Positions 23,395 to 34,544 of a stretch of 64,000 nt of DNA are shown here, one piece after another. The number at the start of each line of letters is the position of its first letter. The stretch's first letter is position 1. The position numbers and the translations under genes were made by a program. Source of the stretch: Sciurus carolinensis. Lineage: Eukaryota; Chordata; Mammalia; Rodentia; Sciuridae. Where the stretch lies: NCBI RefSeq assembly GCF_902686445.1, contig NC_062232.1, positions 68,961,440 to 69,025,439 on the forward strand, read 5' to 3'. The notes under the pieces are model-generated. The model saw nothing but the letters and a program-made list of their open reading frames with translations. It was not told where the DNA came from and ran no database searches.

Positions 23395-23919
23395 ATTAGG
23401 ATTGGGGTCTCTGACCTCATGACTTTTGACAGTGGACTTCCTTGAGAGCTACACAGAGCTCCTAACATTGCACTTTGCAGCTCTACCATCTAAGAGCTAC
23501 AGGCTCAACTTGATTCCTTGGCCACTGTCTTCCTGCAACGGCGAAGGAAGGAGGGCTTTGCCTATTCCTTGGTGAAGAGTGCTGTTTCTACACCAACCGC
23601 TCTGGCATTGTAAAAGATTAAATCAAAAACCTACAAGAAGATCTGGAACGTCGTAGGAGTGAACTCCATTCGAATTTCCTCTGGACCTGGGTTACATGGG
23701 TGGCTCCCCTACCTCCTCCTGCTTATAGGACCGCTAATCACCATCGTCCTTGTGTTCACCTTTGGGCCTTGCATAATCAATAAGCTTATCCATTTACTGA
23801 AAAGCCAGGCTAAGTCTGTGCAGCTCATGGTGGTTGGACAGCAATATACCACCCTTCATAATGATGATTGGGAGCCCTGTAGGATCATGGATTACTCGTA
23901 TCAGGACACTGGGGTCTAA
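23395..23919 (+). pseudogene. env: ERV copy 2 env TM C-terminal fragment
   Basis: Homologous to 3270-3739. Here about 25 bases covering the immunosuppressive-domain region are missing (junction near 23540), and an in-frame TAA follows at about 23618 in the sequence corresponding to the region after the CX6CC motif. From about 23659 the membrane span and cytoplasmic tail are open to TAA 23917-23919, giving a longer tail than copy 1. It is not a functional envelope. The hydrophobic span (LLITIVLVFTF) is identical in both copies. Confidence 0.85.
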
Positions 23920-23966
23920 GTGTTTCTCCCTTAAGCCATGCTCCTCCTGAGGGGCCCACCTGAAGT

Positions 23967-24200
23967 GCTAAGGTGGTAGTCAAAGACGGGTAAGATTCAT
24001 GGGGAGCTCATACCGACCTAAGACAGGAAATGAGGGCTAGAGCCTCATTGTCCAATGACGGGTAAGGATGTTGCTCTGCCGTGGACAACCTAAGACAGGC
24101 ACACCTTTGAGTAAGGTGGACCCCCAAACTGCTAGGGTGATGGTCCATTACAGGTAAGACCCTAGACCCTACCAGGGGCAACCTAAGACAGACACACCCT
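23967..24200 (+). promoter_or_regulatory. CTE-like RNA export element, three modules (copy 2)
   Basis: Three pairs of loop motifs: 23985-23994 with 24016-24027; 24057-24066 with 24088-24099; and a degenerate 24151-24158 with 24181-24192. Between modules 1 and 2 lies a stem, AATGAGG...CCTCATT (about 24029-24050), placed like the apical hairpin of the Mason-Pfizer virus CTE. Modules 1 and 2 can therefore form the two arms of one CTE-like hairpin, and module 3 is extra. Confidence 0.8.
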
Positions 24201-24211
24201 TAATATAAAAC

Positions 24212-24223
24212 AAAAAAGGGGGA
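24212..24223 (+). promoter_or_regulatory. Polypurine tract
   Basis: AAAAAAGGGGGA two bases before the 3' LTR: the plus-strand primer of reverse transcription. Confidence 0.85.
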
Positions 24224-24225
24224 TA

Positions 24226-24677
24226 TGTTGGGACTAATGACACGTTAACTAACTCAGGCTGACTCCTTACTCCCTGGCGAGTGAGCTAGATCAAGGCCTC
24301 AAAGGCGGTTTCAATAGTTAATGATGATGAATCTGACCACTGTCAGAGGTTGGTTAACAACAGTTCCGCGAACGTGATCAGCTCGTGCTTGCCATATAGT
24401 CCAATGGGACTCTCGCCTGCGTGAACCCCATGTTTCTTGCTGACCTTTAAGCTGATTGGTTCCCGCCTAGTCCCCACCCTACATAAAAGCTATGTGACTT
24501 CCTCAATAAACGAGTTCCTGCTGTGACTGGTCTCCCTGACGCATCTGATTGTCCTCCGACAGGAGGGCTGGGAGCGGGCAGTCAGTCAGCCCTACCTATC
24601 CTGGTCTGACCTTGTTGGGGAGTGTCCCCTTCCCTTGTCGCTGGTCGAGAAGAGTAAGGGGGCTTAAGACCCTGACA
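24226..24677 (+). repeat. ERV copy 2 3' LTR, 452 bp
   Basis: TGTTGGG...CCTGACA, full length, with TATA-like box, AATAAA and inverted CCAAT-like box intact. Followed by the right target duplication at 24678-24683. Confidence 0.92.
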
Positions 24678-24683
24678 AGCCCC
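24678..24683. repeat. Right target-site duplication of ERV copy 2 (AGCCCC)
   Basis: Identical to 19768-19773. Confidence 0.9.
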
Positions 24684-25032
24684 AAAGCAAACATAGCCTG
24701 AAAGAAAAAGTCACGCATATATGATACAAACTGTAATTCCATATCTTAACTATAGTCAAGAACGTATGTAATGTCAGCAAATTTCTGACAAGACATATAT
24801 CAAATAATTTCTTTGATGGTTTGTCACCATGAAATCTGTCATTTATTATAACTAACTAATCAATGACAAGAGACATAAACTTGATTAAAATTATATCAAT
24901 AAACCATGTGAGAATCATTGCAAAACATAACTCATTTTCAAAATTTAGGAACCATTGTCCAAAAAATATTTTCAATTCCTTGAACCATTGTCAATATTTT
25001 GAAAGTTACACTAATTTATCTTGGGAGACAAA

Positions 25033-25038
<6 letters not shown>

Positions 25039-25102
<64 letters not shown>

Positions 25103-25107
25103 TACAT
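25039..25107. repeat. (TA)n(CA)n compound microsatellite
   Basis: About 40 bases of TA followed by about 25 of CA. Likely length-polymorphic. Confidence 0.95.
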
Positions 25108-25386
25108 ATACACACAAAAGGACACTTGGTTTATATGAAATTGAAAAGTATACTCGTTTTGGCTCAGTTATTTTTTCAAACATCATTTAATCCAAGTGTT
25201 AATATTAGGAACAAATGATTTTATTAATTGACACCTGTATTATGATTTGGTTGGCATTGCAGTGTTTGAGTGACACAATTACAGTTAATAGTGGTCACAT
25301 TTCACATTAGAGTCATATAAGGAAAAAAACTAAATATATTTTAAATAAGTTGAATTAAATTTAAATATATCATACTTGCCATTTTG

Positions 25387-25466
25387 TCAGTCTTTATTAA
25401 ATACCTCACCAATATACCTTGTGTGATCAGTCTTTATTAAATACCTCACCAATATACCTTGTGTGA
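25387..25466. repeat. Perfect 40-bp tandem duplication
   Basis: 25387-25426 and 25427-25466 are identical (unit begins TCAGTCTTTATTAAATACCT). The flanks do not continue the repeat. Confidence 0.95.
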
Positions 25467-26190
25467 AATTGGAAGATTAAATTTTTTCCAAGCTATAATA
25501 GCAGTATAAATAGACTTTAGAAGAAATAGATCCCTTAGATGAGACTAACTGACCATCAAGTGCAATCTAAAGAATTATAATAAGAATGGAGCTAAGGTTA
25601 TTTATGCAAATTATAGTTTGAAACAAACTTAATATTTCTCAGATAAGCTAGTCTTTTAAAAGATAAACTTAGCACTTCTTAAACAGATACCTGACACTTT
25701 CTATAGTTTCATGCAGGTTTGTATTCCTAGAGTCCCCCCTTCACAAATTATATACATATGCACTACTTTTATTTATTGGGACATCATTGCTTTCCATCAA
25801 TACTTTTACAACCTCTTCTAAGACATAGTTCTTTACACATTTTTGGTCATATATGCCTTTGAGAATTGGATAAAGTCAGTTGTAGTTTTCTTAGAAAACC
25901 ATTGTGCTCCTCCCCTGAAGAAAAATGCAAATAAGTTACAGAGGTTCATAGGTTACTGAAAACCTTCATAGGGCTGTGGGGAAAAATATCTTATGCAGAG
26001 CATAGTCATTTATGGAAGAATTTATGCAGTAATGTCTCCATGACCAATGTAGCAGAAAAGAACAGACTTGATTGCTTCTTATACTAAGATTTTTCTCCTG
26101 TACTGAGATTTTAGTCCAACTATTGAGAGCATGAATAAGTGTCTCCACCCCAAAGGATCATAGTCTTCACCCTTTCATATACAGTAGTAT

Positions 26191-26702
26191 TGATACCGCC
26201 GTTTACCGGTGACGAGTTCTGCTCCTTCTAATGTTGAAGATTGAACACTAGAGAAGCATGCCAAGGCAACCATATTAAGCAGGTTTTATTTAAAGGTAAT
26301 AATACAGACTTCTCCTGGCAGGAAGAAGGGGGCCATGGCTGATGTTCTAAAGTCCCAAGAAGTGAGTGCACCCTACATCTTTTATAGGTTAAATTCTCTT
26401 TTGTTCTCCAGTTCTCTCCCCCCTTATCTCTCCTTCCTGCCTATGTGACTAGGCCTGGTTTTGCATTAAGTGAGAAACCATGGGCAGGGGGAGGGCCAGG
26501 GTGATTCACGCAGATAAGGGTCCAGGGGGCATTAATTAGCATCTCCATGCTTGCACTCCTTGATAAAGGCAGGTAAATTTGGTAATCAATGGGCTCTGGA
26601 GCTCCTTGACATTCCATTCTCCCAGGGGCAGTCTCCAACTTCCAGAGGCAGATGGCTTCATGGCTTCATTTCCTCGAATTGACCCGATTTCCTATTTCTA
26701 CA
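26191..26702 (-). mobile_element. ERV1-like solo LTR, antisense
   Basis: In reverse it runs TGTAGAAATAGG ... GGTATCA, about 512 bp. A TATAAAAG box (26379-26387, complement) lies about 90 bp upstream of AATAAA (complement at 26285-26290) followed by a short U5. It is GC-richer than its flanks. I see no clean target duplication, so the ends may be off by a few bases. Confidence 0.65.
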
Positions 26703-26734
26703 CTAACTACCTGTCCTTAATTCTGGCTTCAGTA

Positions 26735-26840
26735 TGGGCCAGGGATGAAAATAGCTCAGTGGCATAGAGCTTGCCAGTATGTCCTAGGTCCTGGGTTCAA
26801 ACCCCAGCACTGTATGAAAAAGAAAGGAAGGAAGGAAATT
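26735..26840 (+). mobile_element. ID-type SINE
   Basis: 'gaaaatagctcagtggcata' (A box region), 'gggttcaaaccccagcactg' (B box region), then an AAGG-rich tail. Confidence 0.85.
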
Positions 26841-27119
26841 GTGTGTGTGTCTACATGGGCACACATGCATGTGTATACTGGTGGACCATATGTATATGTG
26901 TTTTTGTATGTCCATCTATGATTTACAAAATTCTTACTACAGTTCATGTTTTACAAGTAAAAATACCTCATTCTATACTCGTTTTAAACATAAGCGTGTA
27001 GATACTCAGAGAAAATATCTTTTCACTGACCTAGAAAGTGTGTACACTGTGTTTCCTGTATGTTTCATTTGCAGTATGTCATATATGAAGTTAATTATAT
27101 GTCCAGTTTGCTGTAATCA

Positions 27120-27553
27120 GCTTTTTTGGTGCTGCAACCAAAAAACCTGACAATAACAATTTTAGAAAAGGAAAAGTTTATTTGGGGCTCATGGTTTCAG
27201 AGGTCCCAGTTAATAGATGAACCATTCCATTCCTCAAGGCCTGAGATGAGACAGAACATCATGGAGGAAATATGTGGTAGAGGAAAGCAACTCAGAGTAT
27301 GGCACCAGAAATAAGAGAGAGAGATACTCCCCCTCACCATGAACAAAATATATACCCCATAGGCATGCCCCCAATTACCCACCTCCTCCAGCGACACTCT
27401 ACATGCTACAGTCACCACCCAGTTAATCTCTGTCAGCAGATTAATGCACTGATTAGGATAAGGCTCTCATAACCCAAACATGTCACCTTTAAGCTTTCTT
27501 TCATTGTCTCACACATGAACTTTGGAGAGATCTCTCATACCTAAACCATAACA
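27120..27553 (-). mobile_element. MaLR-like solo LTR, antisense
   Basis: In reverse it starts TGTTATGGTTTAGGTATG and includes 'accatgagccccaaataaac', the same family as 7599-8023. No internal region attached. Confidence 0.7.
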
Positions 27554-27559
27554 CAGTTG

Positions 27560-28985
27560 TAACTCACTGATAACATAAAATGAAGCTTCAGACACAATTA
27601 CAAGTATTTAAATTAACTGCACTTACATTATTCCTTTCCATGATTTTATTAGCTGGACGTTTAAAGATTGTACTACCACTAGATTATCCTTTGGGAAAAC
27701 ATACAGGAGGCAAGAATTAACAAAAAATTATGAAATGAAAAAGGGATGTGTGATAATCAATATGGGAAGAACCCCAAAATATTTTAAAGACAAAAAGTTT
27801 CATTTTCATTCCACATACCTTTTAATTAATATTTTATATTTTCTTCCTCCCCTGAATAAAGAAAGAACAGAAAAGAACAAAAAAACAACCATCAGTGTTC
27901 TCAATGTTTTCTTTGGCCACAGCAAACAGAATCATAAAGGAAATACATTTATGGGAATCATGTGGTTATTAATAAAATATCCAATGATGCCATGACTCAA
28001 AAGATATTGTTTTTCTCTCCAAAGAGCAATGATATCACAGAGAATCTTTCAATTCTTTATACCTGAATAGCCCTGAGCAGTAAATAACCATTAGTTCATG
28101 ACTTTGAAGTATAGCAGATTGATACATAGAGAGAAGTTAGGAACACTATTAGGGAAGAACCAAATATCATTTTAAAGATACTGTAGTTATTATACATCAT
28201 GCACTGATTTCTCTACATTTGTTCTTTTTGATGAGAAATGTGCTTCAGCAAGGGGGAAGAGGCTATAGCAATGATAGCCAATTTTTTATATAACATTTTC
28301 TTTAAGAAATAGAAAAAAATGTTTAGGATATTAATGTATGGTAATTAAAGTACAATATTAACATCTATCTTTATATATTCATTTATTATTGTTATGGAAT
28401 TCAAGGACAAAGGAGTGTCTAACCATTGCAAGATGTGTGGATGATATTAGTTTAAAAATTTAAACAAAGCTGCAGATAATTTTCCTTGCCTACATCATCT
28501 CTACAATTATGAACATTTGGAAGAGGAACTGTCCATATAGAAATAAGTTAGGTGGAATTTGAGTAACTCATGTCATCTCACCTTCATGATAGATGATGAT
28601 ATAGTCTGCATATAAAGATAATCTTCCCTAGATAGAAACAAGAAGACCTGGGCAATGACTTTCACATGGCTCCTTGACATTTGTGTCAGATACTTGATTC
28701 TGTAAAGGCTAATATCTGAGGCGTTCTCTCTCCTTTTCACATGGGACTTTTTCCATTTTACTTATTTCTACATCCTGGTGTTTGTTATCCAGTCTGAGGA
28801 TAAGAAAACATATTTTGAAAATATGTGTTTAATTTTTTCTCTTTGACTGGTTAGAAAAGTAATATTTAAAATTCATGATCACATGACTGAATTTAATCTG
28901 GGAGGGGAGAAACACTGATTAGTATTTCAAGGTAGTATGCCAACATACATTATTAATTTACAAAAAAATCTATTGGGCATTTCCC
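27560..28985. other. No recognised feature
   Basis: AT-rich. An 86-codon frame at 27735-27995 lacks any recognisable domain. Confidence 0.4.
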
Positions 28986-28989
28986 ATGT

Positions 28990-29300
28990 ATCAGGTATGA
29001 CACTTAAGGCTTGAAGTGACAAAATTAAGGGGGAACAAAGGAAGAAGAGAAATTCAGTAGATTAGACAAAGGGTACTGAAGGGAAGGTAGGGAGATAGGA
29101 TTAGAAAAGACAGTGGAATGAATCTGATGTAATTTTCCTGCATACATATATGAAAATACCTAAGTGAAACCCAACATCTTGTGTGCCTAAAAGAATGGGG
29201 TCCTAATTAGAATGAGACATATTTCATACTTGTATAATTTTATCAAAGTGGATTCTACTATCATCTATAACTTAAAAGAACTAATAAAAATCATGGTACC
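28990..29300 (+). mobile_element. L1 3'-UTR fragment
   Basis: Shares a run of hallmarks with the L1 ending at 36660: 'agacaaaggg', 'gggtcctaattagaa', 'ctactatcatctataac'. Confidence 0.75.
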
Positions 29301-29349
29301 TGTACATTCTATGAAATGCATTGAATTACTCTAGAGTAAAAAAATCTAT

Positions 29350-29515
29350 ATGTGGACTGGTATGTAGCTCAGTGATACAGCATTTCCTTAGCAGGTGTGA
29401 GGCCCTGAGTTCAGTTCCTAGTAATATGCAAAAGGAAAGAAAGAACAAAAGGGAGAGAGACAGAGGAAGGAAGGAAAGATGGAAGGAAGGATGGGAAGGA
29501 AGGAAGGAATGAAAG
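29350..29515 (+). mobile_element. ID-type SINE with GGAA-rich tail
   Basis: 'tggtatgtagctcagtgata' and 'tgagttcagttcctagtaat' mark the ID body. The A-rich tail has expanded into a purine (GGAA)-rich simple repeat at 29445-29515. Confidence 0.8.
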
Positions 29516-29539
29516 TATGGTTTTCACTGAGGCTGCTTT

Positions 29540-30020
29540 TATATATTTTATTATTCTCCACTAAGGACCATGAAAGTTATGCACTTCCTCACTTCTCTTG
29601 GCATTAAATGTGGCAATGTAACATATTTTAGGTAACACTTCATGAAATGAAGTGATATGCACCACTTCCAGATAGAAATGTTAGAGCCAATATGTTATTT
29701 CCCATGTTATTTTTTTAAAATAATTTTTAATTGTAGATGGATGCAATACCTTTATTTTATTTATTTATATTTTTGTGGTACAGAGGATAAAACTCAGTGC
29801 CTCACACATGCTAGGCAAGTGCTTTACCACTGAGCCACAACCCCAGCCCTTGTGTTGTTTTTACTTAGACCATGCTGACCAATAATCCTCAGACTAAGGG
29901 AATGTGAACTACAGACCTTAATTGAACTGCCATTGACATTAAATAAGCAAGAAGTAAACTTTATTGCAATAAGTCAATGAGATTTTGAAGTTGGTTGCTA
30001 TTGCAACATAATCTATTCTC
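29540..30020 (+). mobile_element. Ancient LTR-type repeat (MLT-like), split by an ID SINE
   Basis: 'gaccatgaaagttatgcact', 'gatatgcaccacttccag' and, after the SINE, 'agcaagaagtaaactttatt', 'gttgctattgcaacataatc' follow an old mammalian LTR-like repeat. Exact family uncertain. Confidence 0.5.
29706..29852 (-). mobile_element. ID-type SINE, antisense
   Basis: AT-rich tail (tttaattgtagatggatgca ...), then 'cctcacacatgctaggcaag' and 'ccactgagccacaaccccag', the antisense ID body. Confidence 0.9.
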
Positions 30021-30129
30021 TCAATTTGTATGTTGAACAAAATTATGGGAATACACATGTTAAGGAATATGTGGAGGCATAGGCAAGAGATTAACATCAA
30101 TGAGTATTCGTGCATTTCATTTCTTAATC

Positions 30130-30900
30130 ATGCTGAGGAAATTGAATTTTATCCTATGAAATATAGCAATCATTGAAATATTTTAAGGAAGGGACACTCC
30201 CTGATTTTTGAATATAGAGGTGAAGAAAGCATTGTTTTTGAACACTGATAAGACATCCAGGCAGAAAATATCCAATAGGAAGTTATAAATAAGAGTTGGG
30301 AACTGATAAAAGGTTAACTCAGAGATTAAATATTTGAGTTATTTGTGTACTCAGGGGAATTGACAGTAACACAGATTAGATTACCTAGGGAGATCATATA
30401 AATAGCATGAAAAGTGAGACTATAACCCTGGATGACGTTAATATTTTGTGTTTTGAGAAGGAGTGGCAATACAAAAGAATAATGGAAAAAAATGTCAAAT
30501 ATCAAATTAGAACTATTATAAAAGCCCATATATCAAATAAGATAAGGAGTAATAAGAGTCTATTAGAAGTCACTGTTGGCATTTACCATTGGATTTTCAG
30601 AGAAGTGGTAGAAGCCTGACATGGGTTTAGAAGAGTGGTTGTCATGAGAGACTATTGAATACATTTAGAGGAAGATTTGTTTTATGGGTGCATTCTGAAT
30701 GAACCAGTCAAAGGAAGAAAGTTGAATATGTCAAAGGAAGAGACAATAACTGTTGACCTAGGATTGGATGAAATTAGACTGGAAGGAATGTTACAAAGAA
30801 CACATTTGGAAGAATTTACTTTAGAACAGAAAAAAAAAATCTGTTTTTGGAAACTGAAGCAGAAGATATGGAGGTAAACAAGAGATACACATAAATTGTT
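30130..30900 (-). mobile_element. L2 copy, antisense
   Basis: 'gaattttatcctatgaaata', 'ccaataggaagttataaata' and 'attacctagggagatcatat' fall in the right order for L2 read in reverse. The 65-70-codon frames here are incidental. Confidence 0.65.
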
Positions 30901-30904
30901 GGCA

Positions 30905-31640
30905 TAAATAAAAGAGGTTTAGGTTGTTCATATTGTATGTACTGAGTTTTTCAGCAAATTAAAAGATACAACCATTTGTTGAGAAAAGAGGTATACCAAA
31001 AGATTGGGGTTGGTTTAAGTGAAGGGAGTAAAAATTTGATATGACTCTTGTAAGGATTCATAGACTCCAACCAGAGCCATATCTGAGAATTCCTGAGTGA
31101 TACCAAAATCTCAGATGAAGTATGACAAAAAATGTCTGCTTACCTCAATCCATAATTTTGTGATTTTCATCTGTAGTTCAGATAACCCTGATGCATCATT
31201 GGAAGAAGTGCTCATTTATATGAAGGTCTGAAGATCTTGAAGATAATGATCAGAGAGTGTTGTCATGATGATCAATGGGGTCTGTATTATGTATGAAAAA
31301 AGGGAAGCACTGTGTGGAGTGACACACTGCAAAATAAATTATAGTTATAATATGTTTCTGATCACTGACTTCCATAGAAACTCTGTTCTAAAACAGAACT
31401 GCTTAAGAAGGCACCTATTTACTTGTCCTTCCTTCTTAAATGCTCTCTTATCACTATAGTTTTACTACTCTATGAAAGAAAGTAGTACATCTTACCCTTC
31501 ATAGATCTTAAGAGGATGCTTTCCCCAGTACATAAAATATCAAAACAAGATAAAAAGGGTTAGTTCTAAGGAGAAAAATTCCCTTAATATGTAAACAAAA
31601 TGTAGAAAGGAACTATTGAAAGGAACTATCTCAATTCATT
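30905..31640. other. No recognised feature
   Basis: Nothing supportable. Confidence 0.4.
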
Positions 31641-31644
31641 AAGC

Positions 31645-31863
31645 CTGTGGTTCTTCCCTAGGAGCACTGTAAACCCCAGGGTATAGTTGTGAGTGTCTGG
31701 AGATTTTGTGGGTTGTCACAACTCTATGTTGTGGGGTGTTATAGATATCTAGTTGATAAAAGCAGTGCATGGTGATAAATATCCTGCAATATACAAGAGA
31801 TGTTATTGCAAAAGAGAATTATATGACTGAAAATACCAATAAAGCTTAGGTTGAAAAACACTG
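31645..31863 (+). mobile_element. MER5-like hAT non-autonomous DNA transposon
   Basis: Terminal CTGTGGTTCTTCCC and ...TTGAAAAACACTG (diverged inverted ends), with internal 'gtctggagattttgtgggtt' and 'tcacaact' typical of MER5. No target duplication survives. Confidence 0.75.
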
Positions 31864-31869
31864 TTCCAG

Positions 31870-32535
31870 GGGACAAACTCATGGCGATTTGTAATTCAGA
31901 AGTAAGATTGTTGCCAGAGAATTTTTAACTAATGAAATAGTTAATGATTAACATCTCTATTTGAAATGAAAAATTTTGAGTTTTTTTCCCTGCCAAAGTA
32001 AGTTTGAATTAGTGATTAATTTGACACTAAGAACTAGATTTAAATATTTCAATTTTATATAATTTCCAATTTTATGTATGTATATATGTGAAAAATTCTC
32101 CACAAAATGAAGGAGCTAAAACTTTAAATCTAAGTTTTTCCAAGAAGATAGCTTCAAATACATATGTAATGTAAAATGTATATCTATGTAATACAAAATG
32201 TACTGGAACATATTTTTGAATTTATGTAAATTTATGATAAAATCTGTATTGCATATCAATTTTAAACATATTATAAGACAATTACCATTTCCCACAATTC
32301 TTTTAGGGCTTATATGAGCACAATTTAAAACACTGGTTTAGGTAACATTAGCTAATTGATCTTAATCTGATGAATTTCAAATAATTTGACCCCAAAATAA
32401 AACCAACTAAAATTGATTCAAACCTATACTTAACCACAGAGCTTCCTTTTATGAAGCACATTTTAAAATTTTCTCAATGCATGGCTTAGTTTGCAAATAT
32501 GTCCTGTCTAAACAATATGGTTTCTCTGGAACTTA
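31870..32535. other. No recognised feature
   Basis: AT-rich, nothing supportable. Confidence 0.4.
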
Positions 32536-32538
32536 CCC

Positions 32539-32693
32539 TCTTTTTTTTTTTTTTTTTTTAATATTTCTTGTTGTAAATGGACACAACACCTGTTTATTTA
32601 TTTATTTACTTTTATGTGGTGCTAAGAATCAAACCCAGTCCCTCTCCCATGCTAGGCAAGCACTCTACCACTGAACCACAGCCCCTGCCCCAT
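32539..32693 (-). mobile_element. ID-type SINE, antisense
   Basis: Poly-T start, 'gttgtaaatggacacaacac', then 'catgctaggcaagcactcta'. Confidence 0.9.
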
Positions 32694-32754
32694 CTTTTCT
32701 TATGTTTACTTTCATAGCCAAATTTCTTAAGAGGCTACTTTAATATTACCTTTT

Positions 32755-32962
32755 ATATTTTTTGATATCAGGGATCAAACCCAGGAGAGCTTAACTACTG
32801 AGCCACATCTCTAGCCATTTTTTATATTTTAGTTAGAGACAGGGCCTCCCTAGGTTTCTTAGGTCCTTGCTATATTGCTGAGGCTGGCTTTGAACTCCTG
32901 ATCCTCCTGCCTCAGCCTCCTGAGTTGCTGAGATTACAGGTGTGCACTACCACGCCTGGCCA
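32755..32962 (-). mobile_element. MEN-type dimeric SINE, antisense
   Basis: Antisense ID half ('gatcaaacccaggagagctt') followed by antisense B1 half ('aggctggctttgaactcctg ... ctgagattacaggtgtgcac'). Confidence 0.9.
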
Positions 32963-32974
32963 TGTTTTTGTTTT

Positions 32975-33860
32975 TAATTAAACATTTTCATTAACATATA
33001 AATCATACATAGATATTACATAAATTCTAATTTTAAAGTTTGAGGAAATATATATCCATGGGTCCAGAACAATATTTTTTCTATCCTCTCACCCTAAAAT
33101 CAACCATTATTCTGAGTTCTGTGAGAGTAAATTAATTTTGCCCACTTTTAATCCTTATACAGAAGGAAGACTACAATATGTATTATTTTGTTTATGAACT
33201 TGCTTGATGAATATTATGATTTAGAGATTGATATACAATTTATCTGGAATTGGTATTAATAAATAGTATGAGGTATGAGTCAAATATTTTTCTACATATT
33301 TGCATACTATTGATTCAGCAAAATTTGTCTAACACTGTTCTTTTACCTCCTTTATCATAATCAGGTGCTTGTTTAAGTCTGGATCAAGTTCTGCATTCTC
33401 TATAGTGTTTAATAGGTCAATTATCTCTTTTTAATGCCAATACCACATTGTTTTGCTAACGTAGATTTGTTTCTCTTTTCCAAGATTGTTTGACTATTCT
33501 TCACTCATTATATTTCCATAAATATATATTCACATATATAATATATATATATATATATAAAAACACACATATATAAAAAAATTCCATCAAGTTATACATT
33601 TCTACAAATAAAAAACATGTTGAAATTTTTATTGGAATTGTATTAAGTCTATAGGTCAATTTGGGGAGACTGTACATCTTTACAATACTGACTTGTCAGT
33701 TCATGTCCATGATATATCCTTCCTTTTACTTGGAATTTCTATGATCTTTATCAAAAATACCTTATGGTTTTATTTGATCTTGTTTACTGGGTGGATTTAT
33801 AGGAAGTTGACAATTTGATCTCCTTCTTATCAAATTAAAAAAAAATTATTTATAATTTTA
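32975..33860 (-). mobile_element. Old L1 (L1M-like) fragment, antisense
   Basis: 'aatgccaataccacattgtt', 'attggaattgtattaagtct' and 'ggtcaatttggggagac' belong to antisense ORF2. Contains a (TA)n tract at about 33535-33560. No frame survives. Confidence 0.65.
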
Positions 33861-33879
33861 ATGCAATACTGTACTATGT

Positions 33880-34535
33880 AAAGATCTGATCATCTCTCCA
33901 TTCCATAAGGTATTATCCTGGGCCATTACATTGAGGACATTATGCTGATTGGACATAGTGATCAACAAATAGAAACTTAGATTTATTGATATATTTGTAT
34001 GACACAGTGTGTGAAATATAGCAAAATTTCAAGGTTATTCTACTTTGGTAAAATCTAAAGTTTCAGAGGCATGAGAAACATCAAGATATTTCTTCTAAGA
34101 TAGAGGATAAGTTGTTGCATATGGCCCTTCCTACAACCAAATGAGACTCAATGCCAGGAGACAGTAGAGTCTTTGGATTTTGAAGATTATGCATTCCTCA
34201 TTAAGGTGTTTCACTTCTGCCTGTTAACTGAGTAACCTGAAAAGCTAGTAGTTTAGAGTGGTGCCAAGAAGAAGAGAAGGATCTGTAACAGGCCAAGGTA
34301 GCAATCCAAAGTCAAATCAAAAATCGTGTAGAAAGAGTAATGAACTACCTTTTTATTGTGGTACCCAGCCTCTATGGTGGCCTCCAATGTTTCTTAATGC
34401 CTGTAATTCACTCCTTTTTATAGTCTCTTTTAACAAAGAATTGGCTTATGTGTCTGATAGAAGACAATGGAGAGAGCCATATGATCTTCCTTGGATAGGT
34501 TATAAAGAGAATTTTCAGTTGCTTCTTCTATGAGA
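33880..34535 (+). pseudogene. pol: Retroviral pol (reverse transcriptase) fragment, decayed
   Basis: Reading CAT-TAC-ATT-GAG-GAC-ATT-ATG-CTG-ATT-GGA from 33924 gives the RT active-site block, with the first catalytic Asp of the Y-x-D-D box replaced by Glu (YIED) and the typical hydrophobic strand after it. About 110-150 bases on, a second block around 34065-34140 resembles the segment after the active site (an IPSK-like, then LLH-like, then PTT pattern). A further frame, 34258-34533, may continue toward the connection/RNase H region but is diverged. Stops and frame changes interrupt throughout. No LTR is adjacent and an antisense L1 abuts its 5' side. It is not part of the LTR-bearing family at 1-4234 and 19774-24677, which has no pol. 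The ERV class is not assigned. Confidence 0.7.
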
Positions 34536-34544
34536 GGTCAGTCA

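Larger units (their letters stand above)
19774..24677 (+). mobile_element. ERV copy 2: complete non-autonomous type-D-like provirus
   Basis: A 4,904-bp provirus: 5' LTR 19774-20216, PBS 20219-20236, broken gag 5' part from 20339, AT-rich core (about 21400-23390), env TM end (about 23395-23919), CTE-like repeats (23967-24200), polypurine tract (24212-24223), 3' LTR 24226-24677, and perfect 6-bp flanking duplications. It has the same layout as copy 1 at 1-4234, with no pro/pol. By eye the LTRs differ at roughly 30 of about 440 positions plus small indels, so it is younger than copy 1 but not recent. Mobilisation would have needed enzymes from a helper element. Confidence 0.92.
24690..26185. other. 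Mostly unique AT-rich sequence
   Basis: No gene recognised. Contains the microsatellite at 25039-25107 and the 40-bp tandem duplication at 25387-25466. Frames crossing the TA/CA tract (Tyr-Ile repeats) are artefacts. Confidence 0.5.

Noticed and set aside
24863..25218. Three overlapping frames with long Tyr-Ile and Thr-His runs
   Set aside because: They are translations of the TA/CA microsatellite at 25039-25107, not genes.
29445..29515. GGAA-rich tract as a regulatory ETS-site cluster
   Set aside because: It is best explained as an expanded A-rich tail of the adjacent ID SINE.
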